A stretch of 64,000 nucleotides of DNA from Clostridia bacterium (lineage in GTDB: Bacteria > Bacillota > Clostridia > Oscillospirales > Acutalibacteraceae), in assembly GCA_017550105.1 (NCBI GenBank), contig JAFYLQ010000017.1:1-64000 (forward strand), written 5' to 3'. Both the position numbers and the translations under genes were made by a program. Positions 8,056-15,407 of the stretch are shown piece after piece; the stretch's first letter is position 1, and every line of letters starts with the position of its first letter. The notes beneath the pieces are model-generated. The model had not been told where the DNA came from. It worked only from the letters and a program-made list of their open reading frames with translations, and did not search any database.

Positions 8056-8088
8056 ATGATGTTAGATATCAAGAGTGAACAGAAATAA
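8056..8088 (+). CDS. 10-residue micro-ORF whose stop lies in the terminator stem (module 1)
   Basis: MMLDIKSEQK, preceded by AGAGAGG. The counterpart at 9347 encodes MLDTKIEQ. Compared codon by codon, the two differ by two silent and two replacement codons, plus loss of one whole codon that keeps the frame. This is mildly suggestive of coding. The TAA is part of the 5' arm of the terminator hairpin, so a terminating ribosome would interfere with the hairpin. Too short to assign a function. Confidence 0.4.
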   Translation: MMLDIKSEQK

Positions 8089-8145
8089 CCCTTGACCGGT
8101 TAAAAAGTGTGTAAAGAAACACTCGGTCAAGGGTTATTTCAATTT
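8083..8145 (+). terminator. Terminator of small-RNA module 1
   Basis: A perfect 16-bp stem (8083-8098 with 8124-8139) with a 25-base loop that contains its own AGTGT/ACACT hairpin. The T-run after it is weak. Also usable on the minus strand, 43 bases beyond the alpha/beta hydrolase stop. Confidence 0.7.
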
Positions 8146-8187
8146 TACAAGAAAAATGTTCGTTACGTACGCCTTCAGGGGCGTTTT

Positions 8188-8916
8188 TTATTTTGTCAGA
8201 AAATCACAAATCAGGTCTGCAGTTGTGTTTATCTGTTCAACATTACTTATGGTGGGCGTGCCGTCACCGTCCTGTGCGCCGTACATACCAAAATATGCGT
8301 GGCAACCGCCCTCAATAATCACTTCTTCAAAATTTGCAGGAAGGTTAATTTTACTTTCGTTGTACTTTTCCTTATTCATAACCTTGTCTTCGCTGCCGAA
8401 AACAGATAGCACGTCAATTTTCTTCTCGGATAAATCGGCAGTAGAATATGAGCCCAACAACACCAAGCCCTTGTATTCATCTGAATTTTCGCTGATATAC
8501 GAAGCCGCCATAGAACCGCCAAGGGAGTGACCGCCAATATACCACTCACTTATTTCAGGGTACATATCTGTAATACCCTCTGCCCCATTCACGTCAAAAA
8601 CCGCAAGGTTAAAGGGCATTTTGACTATCACACAGGCTATACCTCTTGAAGCACAAGCCTCCATCAAGGGCTTGTATGAGGTATATTCAACCTTACCGCC
8701 CGGATAAAAAACGAAGCCCGCCACAGGGTTTTCGGGCACAAAAACCATATTGCCGTTTTCAATGGTGGTAATTTTAACATTTTTTTCAGGAGCAAAAACC
8801 GCCTCGGCATCCACCTGAGCTTTATAATAATCGCCAAGGTAAATGCCCATAGCGCCAACCATAACCGCCACAACGACTGCTACGGCAATTAAAACTTTTA
8901 TAATTTTCTTTTTCAT
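8188..8916 (-). CDS. Membrane-anchored alpha/beta hydrolase
   Basis: A 242-residue protein with an N-terminal hydrophobic segment (about residues 5-28) that should anchor or export it. The catalytic triad of the alpha/beta hydrolase fold is visible: nucleophile Ser in GGHSLGGS, Asp in FGSEDKV and His in GGCHAYFG. An early FYPGGKVEY supplies the oxyanion-hole region. It resembles the PF12695-type short hydrolases, probably an esterase, with unknown substrate. The ATG at 8916 is chosen because GGGTGGT lies just upstream; the in-frame GTG at 8925 belongs to that site. Its promoter is divergent from small-RNA module 2. Confidence 0.83.
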   Translation of the reverse strand: MKKKIIKVLIAVAVVVAVMVGAMGIYLGDYYKAQVDAEAVFAPEKNVKITTIENGNMVFVPENPVAGFVFYPGGKVEYTSYKPLMEACASRGIACVIVKMPFNLAVFDVNGAEGITDMYPEISEWYIGGHSLGGSMAASYISENSDEYKGLVLLGSYSTADLSEKKIDVLSVFGSEDKVMNKEKYNESKINLPANFEEVIIEGGCHAYFGMYGAQDGDGTPTISNVEQINTTADLICDFLTK

Positions 8917-8981
8917 TATTACCACCCGAAAAATTTAAATTAAAATAAAAAAAGTCGGAATCTCAACGACCCAACACATTC

Positions 8982-9011
8982 AGTATACCAAATAAATATT
9001 ACAGTTGTCAA
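8982..9011 (-). promoter_or_regulatory. Sigma-A promoter of the alpha/beta hydrolase gene
   Basis: Minus strand TTGACA - 18 bases - TATACT. It is homologous to the promoter at 7633-7661 and sits in the same position relative to the divergent small RNA. Confidence 0.75.
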
Positions 9012-9096
9012 CAGGTTTGTTAAACAATTAACACTCCTGACATTATTTTCTGTGTTTTAAATAAATGACTACGTTTAACTTTATATATTCTGCGAA

Positions 9097-9125
9097 TTGA
9101 AAAAGGGGCTTTAAAATGGTATTCT
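9097..9125 (+). promoter_or_regulatory. Sigma-A promoter of small-RNA module 2
   Basis: TTGAAA - 17 bases - TATTCT; spacer length and -10 identical to module 1. Confidence 0.75.
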
Positions 9126-9149
9126 TTAATCAAAGAAAGGGTGATACCG

Positions 9150-9161
9150 ATGAACAGGTAA
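9150..9161 (+). other. Micro-ORF Met-Asn-Arg-stop (module 2)
   Basis: ATG AAC AGG TAA after AAAGGGTGA, identical to the module 1 micro-ORF; the only difference in the surrounding 43 bases is one G/A in the ribosome site. Confidence 0.5.
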
Positions 9162-9346
9162 ATACCAAAGGCTAAATAAAAACCGAGCCTTCAGAGCCGT
9201 ACTTTACCGAAGGTTGAATATGTTCCGAATCAAAAGTGCTTCTCACTTACGGGAGTTTATATAGATTAATTTAAAATTCAGATTACGGGACAAATTCAAT
9301 AATCAGAAAAGTGCACCAATCAACAGAAAGAGAGGTATACAAAAAG

Positions 9347-9373
9347 ATGTTAGATACTAAAATAGAACAATAA
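9347..9373 (+). CDS. 8-residue micro-ORF ending in the terminator stem (module 2)
   Basis: MLDTKIEQ preceded by AGAGAGG; paralogue of the ORF at 8056-8088, one codon shorter at the end. Its TAA opens the 5' arm of the terminator. Confidence 0.4.
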   Translation: MLDTKIEQ

Positions 9374-9418
9374 CCCTTGGTTGTATGTTAAAAAGCATCA
9401 ACCAAGGGTTATTTTTTT
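9369..9418. terminator. Terminator of small-RNA module 2 and of the oxidoreductase gene
   Basis: A perfect 15-bp stem (9369-9383 with 9399-9413) followed by a run of T on the plus strand. It is convergent with, and just past, the stop of the minus-strand oxidoreductase gene, so probably bidirectional. Confidence 0.8.
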
Positions 9419-10769
9419 ATTTCTTTTTAGAATCCATTTTATCAAGAACCTTTTTATAGGGCATAAGCATACCCTCGGTCATGGCGTTACCCATCTTCGC
9501 TTTAATTTTAGGATTCGAAACAAGGGAGCCCAGAAATTTCATAAGAATCATTGTACCCCTCTTTTTCTGGGGGAAATCATACTGACCGTGCTCCTTATAA
9601 AATTTATGGTCCGCCTTCATCATACCCTGCATAAGCCATATAAGGTCACGGAAAATCTTCATACCGCCAACACCGTAGAAATTCTGCGGAGGAACGTATG
9701 CGTTTTCAAGTGCATATTCGAGTCTGCTTGAAAGCTTGTCAATTTCACTATCGGGCGAAAGCTCGTCGGTTGCTACCCCTGCAAGGAAGTTGTGGCCGAC
9801 CTCTGCCCTGCCCTCAATAATCATCTGAAGATTAAATTCCTCACTATAATTACCGCTGACAAGGTAACCCATGGGCATACCCATAGTAACAGCACGGTGA
9901 CCGTTACAGAACTGACGGTCATCATAAAGCTTGAAATCTGCACCCATTGAATGGTCTTTTACAGAGAAGGCAATAACTATAGCCTGTGCGGTCTGTATTG
10001 TTCCCCTTAAGAATTCGTCAAAGCCGTCCTTGTAAACACATTTGCCGGACACGGCACAATTAAGGCAACCCAGACAACCGCCCTTGAATTCATACTCTGC
10101 AATATTGATTACCCTTGTTTTTCGGGGCGTTACTGCACGGAAGCGGTCTATCATACTTTTAAGCTGAGCGTCGTCCGCCTTGCAGTTGGTAAGAACAACC
10201 ACGTCACCAGTTTTTTCATCCTCACTATTTTCGGAAACACTTACTGCAATATGCTTGGGCTCGGTTGAATTCACACTTTTCTTTTCGAACACCTTGTTTT
10301 TCATACAGAACAAAACGTATTCAAAAAAGTCCTTTGCTTCCTTTTGACCCTTTTCGGTTGTAAGGTCATCCATATCTGCGGACAAGCCGCGGATATAATT
10401 AAGACCCAAGTCAGAACAGTTGTCCTCAATATATCTGTGAGCGGTAACGTCGTAGAAATGCTTTGAGGTACTGAACTGCGTTGCTACCTTACCCTGAAGG
10501 TCAACGCCCTGCTCCTTGACAATTTCAATAAATCTATGCAACTGGTAGGGTGCAATAAAGGTGTATACGGGATATGAAAAAATTATCAAATCCGCTTTTT
10601 CCAACGAGTCCCTTGCAGATGAAAAATCACGCTCGAGTGCCTTGATACGCTGACCTGCATGAAGAATCTCAAAATTATGCTCCTCATAAAGCTTTGACAG
10701 ATAATTTATAGTCTGAAGCGTTACGCTATATTGACCCTTGGGGCTACCGTTTACTACTAAAATGTTCAT
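9417..10769 (-). CDS. Two-domain flavodoxin-fold NAD(P)H oxidoreductase / iron-sulfur flavoprotein
   Basis: 450 residues, about twice the size of a single flavodoxin-like reductase. Residues 1-160 form one flavodoxin-fold domain: VNGSPKG phosphate loop, then SYPVYTF. Residues about 195-380 form a second FMN-reductase-like domain with a Cys cluster (GGCLGCLNCAVSGKC) that could bind an iron-sulfur centre or disulfides. Expected to move electrons between NAD(P)H, FMN and an acceptor in the cytosol; the acceptor is unknown. The ATG overlaps the stop of the upstream Cys-rich membrane protein gene by 4 bases, so the two probably work together, for instance in electron transfer at the membrane. Confidence 0.8.
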   Translation of the reverse strand: MNILVVNGSPKGQYSVTLQTINYLSKLYEEHNFEILHAGQRIKALERDFSSARDSLEKADLIIFSYPVYTFIAPYQLHRFIEIVKEQGVDLQGKVATQFSTSKHFYDVTAHRYIEDNCSDLGLNYIRGLSADMDDLTTEKGQKEAKDFFEYVLFCMKNKVFEKKSVNSTEPKHIAVSVSENSEDEKTGDVVVLTNCKADDAQLKSMIDRFRAVTPRKTRVINIAEYEFKGGCLGCLNCAVSGKCVYKDGFDEFLRGTIQTAQAIVIAFSVKDHSMGADFKLYDDRQFCNGHRAVTMGMPMGYLVSGNYSEEFNLQMIIEGRAEVGHNFLAGVATDELSPDSEIDKLSSRLEYALENAYVPPQNFYGVGGMKIFRDLIWLMQGMMKADHKFYKEHGQYDFPQKKRGTMILMKFLGSLVSNPKIKAKMGNAMTEGMLMPYKKVLDKMDSKKK

Positions 10770-11527
10770 ACCTTCACCTTGTTTTCAGCTTTAATATTTT
10801 TATTTCGTTTGCTACAGCTTTTCTCACTGCAGTTTTTGCAGGTAAGACAAGCATTTGTGTTCACACAAAATCTTTCGGTGTGCTTACGTGCGGTGTACTC
10901 CCACTTAACAAGTAATATAAGCGCAAGAGCCACTAAAGACCATGTGAAAACGTGGGGAATAAACACTAAGGGTGAAAACATCATTGCAAAATCCCAGTTA
11001 TAAATGCGACAATCTGCACAGCATTTGTTCTTTATAAAGAGCCTCTGAATTGGACAATAAACAAGAACGCATATCATATCTGACACGCTGTAGAAAAGCA
11101 TAATAAGAATCATTATGCCCTGGTCAAATACCTTGAACAAATACAACAGATTAAATATTAAGTTCACGCTAATCCAAACTGTAGCAAAAACCGCCGCGCC
11201 CTTCCAGAATTTGTGCTTGGGCTCGGTTTTGCCCGTGGGCACGTACTGTGATTTAAAATGCTTCTTGCTTCCGGTTGTGTCAAGCTTTGTGGGGAAGAAT
11301 CTTAATGAAACCTCCACAAGGAAGAATAACCACACAGGCACCACGTACCAGGGGGTGCTACCGAAGGCAATAAGCTCCATGGTTTCACCGTTCATTTTTT
11401 TGCTGACGTAAAAAATGATTGCAGTAATAAAAATAACGGAGCGCACAATCAGATTAAAATAATGGTATTTGGTTGCAACACTTGAACCCTTCAAACCTTT
11501 TTTCAAGACCATAAACCTCGTTTTCAT
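10766..11527 (-). CDS. Cys-rich integral membrane protein, partner of the oxidoreductase
   Basis: 253 residues with about five or six membrane helices (near 27-42, 58-73, 112-133, 138-158, 180-207). Cytosolic Cys groups occur at VYCPIQRLFIKNKCCADC and, near the C-terminus, CVNTNACLTCKNC followed by SCSK. These could ligate iron-sulfur clusters, as in membrane-bound electron carriers. I do not know a named family. It is first in a two-gene operon with the flavin oxidoreductase and overlaps it by 4 bases. The ATG at 11527 has no clear ribosome site; the ATG at 11512, preceded by CGAGG, is a reasonable alternative start. Confidence 0.65.
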   Translation of the reverse strand: MKTRFMVLKKGLKGSSVATKYHYFNLIVRSVIFITAIIFYVSKKMNGETMELIAFGSTPWYVVPVWLFFLVEVSLRFFPTKLDTTGSKKHFKSQYVPTGKTEPKHKFWKGAAVFATVWISVNLIFNLLYLFKVFDQGIMILIMLFYSVSDMICVLVYCPIQRLFIKNKCCADCRIYNWDFAMMFSPLVFIPHVFTWSLVALALILLVKWEYTARKHTERFCVNTNACLTCKNCSEKSCSKRNKNIKAENKVKV

Positions 11528-11546
11528 TTATAATAACATAGGGATT

Positions 11547-11575
11547 ATTATAACAGAAACCAAAGGCTTTAACAA
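11547..11575 (-). promoter_or_regulatory. Sigma-A promoter of the membrane protein-oxidoreductase operon
   Basis: Minus strand TTGTTA - 17 bases - TATAAT, giving a short leader of roughly 13-28 bases. Confidence 0.65.
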
Positions 11576-11584
11576 CCCATTATT

Positions 11585-11629
11585 ACAAAAATCGACACAT
11601 ATCGAGCCTAACCTGCGATACGTGTCGAT
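11585..11629 (-). terminator. Terminator of the citrate synthase gene
   Basis: A stem of about 14 bp (11591-11604 with 11616-11629, one mismatch) followed on the minus strand by five T residues, just past the stop at 11636. Confidence 0.75.
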
Positions 11630-11635
11630 AAATTT

Positions 11636-12958
11636 TTATTTTTCTTCCATTACGCTCATATAAGCGGGACGTATAATTTTGTCGGTGCAAACCAATTCTT
11701 CAATACGGTGTGCACTCCAGCCAACGATTCTTGCAACGGCAAACATAGGTGTGTAAAGCTCACGGGGAATGCCGAGCATATCGTAAACAAATCCACTGTA
11801 GAAGTCCACGTTGGGACTTACGCCCTTATAAATACGTCTGTATTTTGCAATAAGCTCGGGTGCGAGTTCTTCAACGTCCTTATAAAGCTGAAGCTCCTTT
11901 TCCCTACCCTTTTCCTTAGCAAGCTGTTCAACGTAATATTTGAAAACTCTTTCACGGGGGTCGGAAAGTGAATATACCGCATGACCCATACCGTAAACAA
12001 GACCTTTGCGGTCAAAGGCTTCCTTGTTGATGATTTTTGCAAGATACTCGCTCAAAGCCTCTTTGTCGGCAGTGTCTCTTACGTGGGCGCGGATATCATC
12101 CATCATCTCAATAACCTTTATATTTGCACCGCCGTGCTTGGGACCCTTAAGTGATGACATTGCCGCCGCAATTGTTGAATAAGTGTCAGACCCTGCAGAG
12201 GTTACAACCCTTGTTGTGAAGGTAGAGTTGTTACCGCCGCCGTGCTCCATATGAAGAATAAGTGCAGTATCAAGCACCTTTGCCTCGGTGGGAGTATATT
12301 TTTGGTCGGGACGAAGCATCATAAGAAGATTTTCCGCAGTGGATAACTCGGGGTCGGGTCTGTGAATAAACATACTGTCCATATTCTCGTAATAGTTATA
12401 GGCGTGGTAGCCGTAAACTGCAAGAAGGGGGAATATGCTGATAAGCCTTATACACTGACGAAGGGAGTTACTTACGCTCGTCTCAACAGGACCTTGATCA
12501 TAGGAGGCAAGAGTAAGAATACTACGGGTCATTGAGTTCATAACGTCCTTACCGGGAGCCTTCATAATAACGTCACGGGTGAAGTTTGTGGGAAGCTTTC
12601 TGCTTTCGCCAATAAGCCTTTTAAAGGTTTCGGCTTCCGCTTCATCGGGAAGCTCACCCATCAGAAGAAGGTACGCCATTTTTTCGTAGCCTAATTCATT
12701 CTCGCCCAAGCCGTTGAGCAAATCCTCAACACGATAACCACGATACCAAAGCTTACCGTCACAGGGTGTTTTTTCACCGTTTATATTTTCAAATGAAATG
12801 ATTTTAGAAATATTTGTAAGACCTGCAAGCACGCCGTTACCATTCTGGTCACGCAAGCCCCTTTTTACACCGTATTCTCCGTACAAATTCAAGGGAATAG
12901 AATCATTTTTACGGCACAATTCTTCTTTCTGAGCAATATAACTATCAATTTGCGTCAT
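11636..12958 (-). CDS. gltA: Citrate synthase
   Basis: 440 residues, normal for the longer bacterial type. Catalytic and binding motifs: HMEHGGGNNSTF (active-site His, about residue 235-246), GPKHGGAN (about 272-279) and GMGHAVYSLSDPR (active-site His). The catalytic Asp lies in SPNVDFYSGF. It condenses oxaloacetate and acetyl-CoA to citrate; a 2-methylcitrate activity cannot be excluded. No aconitase or isocitrate dehydrogenase gene is adjacent, and the gene is transcribed alone. It is back to back with the MFS permease gene, and each has its own promoter. Confidence 0.92.
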   Translation of the reverse strand: MTQIDSYIAQKEELCRKNDSIPLNLYGEYGVKRGLRDQNGNGVLAGLTNISKIISFENINGEKTPCDGKLWYRGYRVEDLLNGLGENELGYEKMAYLLLMGELPDEAEAETFKRLIGESRKLPTNFTRDVIMKAPGKDVMNSMTRSILTLASYDQGPVETSVSNSLRQCIRLISIFPLLAVYGYHAYNYYENMDSMFIHRPDPELSTAENLLMMLRPDQKYTPTEAKVLDTALILHMEHGGGNNSTFTTRVVTSAGSDTYSTIAAAMSSLKGPKHGGANIKVIEMMDDIRAHVRDTADKEALSEYLAKIINKEAFDRKGLVYGMGHAVYSLSDPRERVFKYYVEQLAKEKGREKELQLYKDVEELAPELIAKYRRIYKGVSPNVDFYSGFVYDMLGIPRELYTPMFAVARIVGWSAHRIEELVCTDKIIRPAYMSVMEEK

Positions 12959-13003
12959 AGCTTACTCTCCTTTCTAAAAAGCTAAAAACCATTTATTGCT
13001 ATC

Positions 13004-13032
13004 ATTATACATTATTAGACCCCTAAGGTCAA
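13004..13032 (-). promoter_or_regulatory. Sigma-A promoter of gltA
   Basis: Minus strand TTGACC - 17 bases - TATAAT, about 45 bases ahead of the citrate synthase ATG. Confidence 0.75.
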
Positions 13033-13076
13033 CCGACCCGCACCAAGCGTTACAGTTAATTAACAATTCAATCTTA

Positions 13077-13105
13077 TTGACCACAACAACACTTAATGAT
13101 ATAAT
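13077..13105 (+). promoter_or_regulatory. Sigma-A promoter of the MFS permease gene
   Basis: TTGACC - 17 bases - TATAAT, 31 bases before the GTG start at 13137. Confidence 0.75.
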
Positions 13106-13136
13106 AAAATAAATTATCACGAAATTAGGTGAAAAC

Positions 13137-14579
13137 GTGGCAACAAAAACCATAAACCCCGAGAAGCTCCGAAGGAAAAACGAGAAACGTTTAAAAGAGC
13201 TTCGAAAATGGGAGAAAGAAAAAGCACGTCCCAAAAAGAATACGTACATCTGGTACTTGGTTTTCATAATCACGCTTATTTATGCAACTGACGAAATTGC
13301 TTCTCAGATAGGCACACTTATGAAAACCGAAATTGCCAACGACTTGTTTGCTCGATTCGGCGAAAGCTCGGTAAGTATGCTTGACCTTCTTACCATTGTA
13401 GGCCTTCCTTTTCAGGTTATCGGTCTTTTCTACAGACCCCTTGCAGACCGTTTTGGCAGAAAGGTTTTCCTTGTTATAAACACAATAGGTATGAGCCTTG
13501 CCTTGGTTGTTATATTTGCATCCAATAGCATTATAATGTATTTTATCGGTGCCTGTTTGGTTCAGTTCTTCATTCCCCACGATATGCACGTGGTTTATAT
13601 TATGGAGTCCTCACCGGCTAAGAAGCGAACAATATTTTATTCCACGATTAAATTCATCGCCAATATGAGCGTTATGCTTATCCCTATTTTAAGAGACGCC
13701 CTTATGGAAACTGCAGGTGATTGGCGAAAGGTTTACTTTATCCCCGCAATTATCGGCTTGATTACAAGCTTGATTGCGCTTCTGACCGCCCGTGAAACCG
13801 ACGCATTTATTGATGCCCGTATCAGACGCTTAGAAATGACCGACGAAGAGTTAGCGGAAGAAAAACGCCTTAAATCCTCATCAAACGCTCAGGGCGGTTT
13901 GCTTACGGCATTAGTCTTTGCTATGAAGCACAAGCAGTTACGTTGGCTTTACATTGTAGCCGCATTCCTTAACATCGGCTTTATTGCCTCCGTAAGCTAT
14001 CAGGTTATTATGTCATACGGCTATGCCGAAAGCATTTACGGTTCATTTTCAGATGCAATTATGGACAAGGTAAGCCTTGGTCCTGTTACAACCGCACTTA
14101 TACTTTTCCCCATAGGCAGTGCACTTGCTCAGTTCATTATGGGCTTTATATCAGACGGCAAGGGCAGAAAAGCCGCCGCTATTGCCACCGCCGCAAACTG
14201 TCTTATTTCATTCATTGCCTTCTGGTTGGGTGCTAAGTACAACTGGAACCCCTACCTTGTGGGCTTCCTTTGCGGTGCTTTCGTAGGTAGCTATTACTCG
14301 GTTAACGACGTAATAATTATTATGGTCAGCGAATCCTCGCCCACAAACCTTCGTTCATCGGCAATGTCGGCAGAATTTATTGTTGCCGCAGTGGGCTACG
14401 GAATTTCATACGTTGCAAACTTTATTGTAGGCACCTTCTTAGGCAATGCTTACATCGGTACTCTTGCAATATCATTGTTGGTTCCCGGCTACTTTATCGG
14501 CTTAATACTTCTGTTTGCAAAAACCCACGAAACTAAGGGTATAAATATGGATACCGTAACAGGTACAGAATGGGATTAA
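13137..14579 (+). CDS. Major facilitator superfamily permease
   Basis: 480 residues, starting at a GTG preceded by TTAGGTGA. A basic cytosolic N-terminus of about 40 residues is followed by about 12 membrane helices. The MFS signature between helices 2 and 3 is visible as PLADRFGRKVF (about residues 100-110), and a related loop appears in the second half (GFISDGKGRKAAA). A charged linker (about 225-250) separates the two halves. The substrate is unknown; the position before an acetyltransferase gene gives no firm hint. Confidence 0.85.
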   Translation: MATKTINPEKLRRKNEKRLKELRKWEKEKARPKKNTYIWYLVFIITLIYATDEIASQIGTLMKTEIANDLFARFGESSVSMLDLLTIVGLPFQVIGLFYRPLADRFGRKVFLVINTIGMSLALVVIFASNSIIMYFIGACLVQFFIPHDMHVVYIMESSPAKKRTIFYSTIKFIANMSVMLIPILRDALMETAGDWRKVYFIPAIIGLITSLIALLTARETDAFIDARIRRLEMTDEELAEEKRLKSSSNAQGGLLTALVFAMKHKQLRWLYIVAAFLNIGFIASVSYQVIMSYGYAESIYGSFSDAIMDKVSLGPVTTALILFPIGSALAQFIMGFISDGKGRKAAAIATAANCLISFIAFWLGAKYNWNPYLVGFLCGAFVGSYYSVNDVIIIMVSESSPTNLRSSAMSAEFIVAAVGYGISYVANFIVGTFLGNAYIGTLAISLLVPGYFIGLILLFAKTHETKGINMDTVTGTEWD

Positions 14580-14612
14580 TAAAATAAACAATATCTTAAA
14601 GGAGATTTAATT

Positions 14613-15287
14613 ATGGATAAATTTTTTACAAATGCATTTAATAATATGGACGATGAAAGCAGAGAAAGCTTTTATAAAACAATATTTATGAACGATGATT
14701 CCGAATATGCCGCAAAGCTCAGAGTTGAATATTACAGAACAAAATTCAAATCCATGGGCGAAAACGTATATATCGGCAAGGGTGTAAACATTGTTAACCC
14801 CCAATTCATTACAGTCGGCAACAACGTTGAAATTAAAAACGACGTAACACTTATTGCCCGTGGTGAGGGTGGTATTACCCTTTCTGACAACGTAAGACTT
14901 CAGGAAAGAGTTTACCTTGACACCGAAAGAGTAACCGACGGCTACATCACCATCGGCAAAGGCTGTTACATCGGCACAGGCACTACCCTTTTCGGTCACA
15001 AGGGTCTTGAAATCGGTAACGATTGCCTTCTTGCACAGAACATTACACTCACTCCCTATTCACATATTTTTGACGACCCCAACCAGATTATTTACAGTCA
15101 GGGCGGTCATTGTGAAAAGGTTACTATCGGTAACGACGTTTATATCGGTATGCGTGCCGCAGTTATGTACTCGGGCAATATCGGTGACGGCTCTGTAATC
15201 GGTGCAGGTTCAACCGTTGTTAAGCCCATACCTCCCTACTCAGTAGCGGTAGGCAGCCCCGCAAAGGTAATTAAAGAGAGAAAATAA
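14613..15287 (+). CDS. Left-handed beta-helix (hexapeptide) acyltransferase
   Basis: 224 residues. The N-terminal 50 residues are helical; from about residue 50 on, the sequence is built of hexapeptide repeats ([LIV]-G-x4 type, e.g. VYIGKG, ITVGNN, ITIGKG, VTIGND) ending in GSPAKVIKE, the usual end of maltose/galactoside O-acetyltransferase relatives. Such trimers acetylate sugars or cell-surface glycans from acetyl-CoA. The acceptor is unknown. It follows the MFS gene by 33 bases with AAGGAGAT as ribosome site, so it is likely co-transcribed. A strong terminator follows. Confidence 0.85.
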   Translation: MDKFFTNAFNNMDDESRESFYKTIFMNDDSEYAAKLRVEYYRTKFKSMGENVYIGKGVNIVNPQFITVGNNVEIKNDVTLIARGEGGITLSDNVRLQERVYLDTERVTDGYITIGKGCYIGTGTTLFGHKGLEIGNDCLLAQNITLTPYSHIFDDPNQIIYSQGGHCEKVTIGNDVYIGMRAAVMYSGNIGDGSVIGAGSTVVKPIPPYSVAVGSPAKVIKERK

Positions 15288-15290
15288 TGC

Positions 15291-15323
15291 AAAACCCGTC
15301 TGCAGATTGCAGACGGGTTTTTA
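15291..15323. terminator. Terminator after the acyltransferase gene
   Basis: A perfect 14-bp stem (15291-15304 with 15308-15321), a 3-base loop and a run of T on the plus strand. Confidence 0.85.
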
Positions 15324-15382
15324 AATTAGGAATTAGGAGTGAGGAATTAGGAGTTTCGGGGCACTTCGTGCCGATTATAATT
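15324..15382. repeat. Short dispersed-repeat-like element with hairpin
   Basis: Iterated AATTAGGA units, then TTTCGGG and a GGCAC-TTC-GTGCC hairpin (15360-15372), ending CGATTATAATTC. It looks like a miniature repetitive element lodged between two convergent genes. No ORF. Confidence 0.5.
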
Positions 15383-15407
15383 CTGAAAAAATCAAAATAA
15401 ATTAGTT

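Larger units (their letters stand above)
7783..8145 (+). ncRNA. Small RNA module 1 with micro-ORFs
   Basis: Inferred transcript of about 360 nt from the promoter at 7748-7776 to the terminator near 8083-8145. It fills the whole gap between the metallophosphoesterase and alpha/beta hydrolase genes and has no long reading frame. It carries three short ORFs with good ribosome sites: MNR at 7801, MYR at 7850 and a 10-residue ORF at 8056. A paralogous transcript lies at 9132-9417. The two are nearly identical at the 5' end (7771-7813) and from 8037 to 8068 (30 of 32 bases), and diverged in the middle. I do not recognise an Rfam class. Confidence 0.55.
9132..9417 (+). ncRNA. Small RNA module 2 with micro-ORFs
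   Basis: Inferred transcript of about 285 nt from 9132 to the terminator at 9369-9418. It fills the gap between the alpha/beta hydrolase and the flavin oxidoreductase genes. It shares with module 1 the promoter, the MNR micro-ORF, the conserved AGAAAGAGAGGTA block (from 9325), the final micro-ORF and the terminator built over its stop codon. The middle part is shorter and only patchily similar, for example TTAATTTAAAAT in both. Class unknown. Confidence 0.55.

Noticed and set aside
8107..8530. Plus-strand ORFs over the alpha/beta hydrolase gene
   Set aside because: Shadows of the minus-strand hydrolase, which has a full catalytic triad and its own promoter.
7580..9418. Insertion sequence or CRISPR-like array
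   Set aside because: Only two copies, no transposase, no regular spacers; each copy has promoters, ribosome sites and a terminator.
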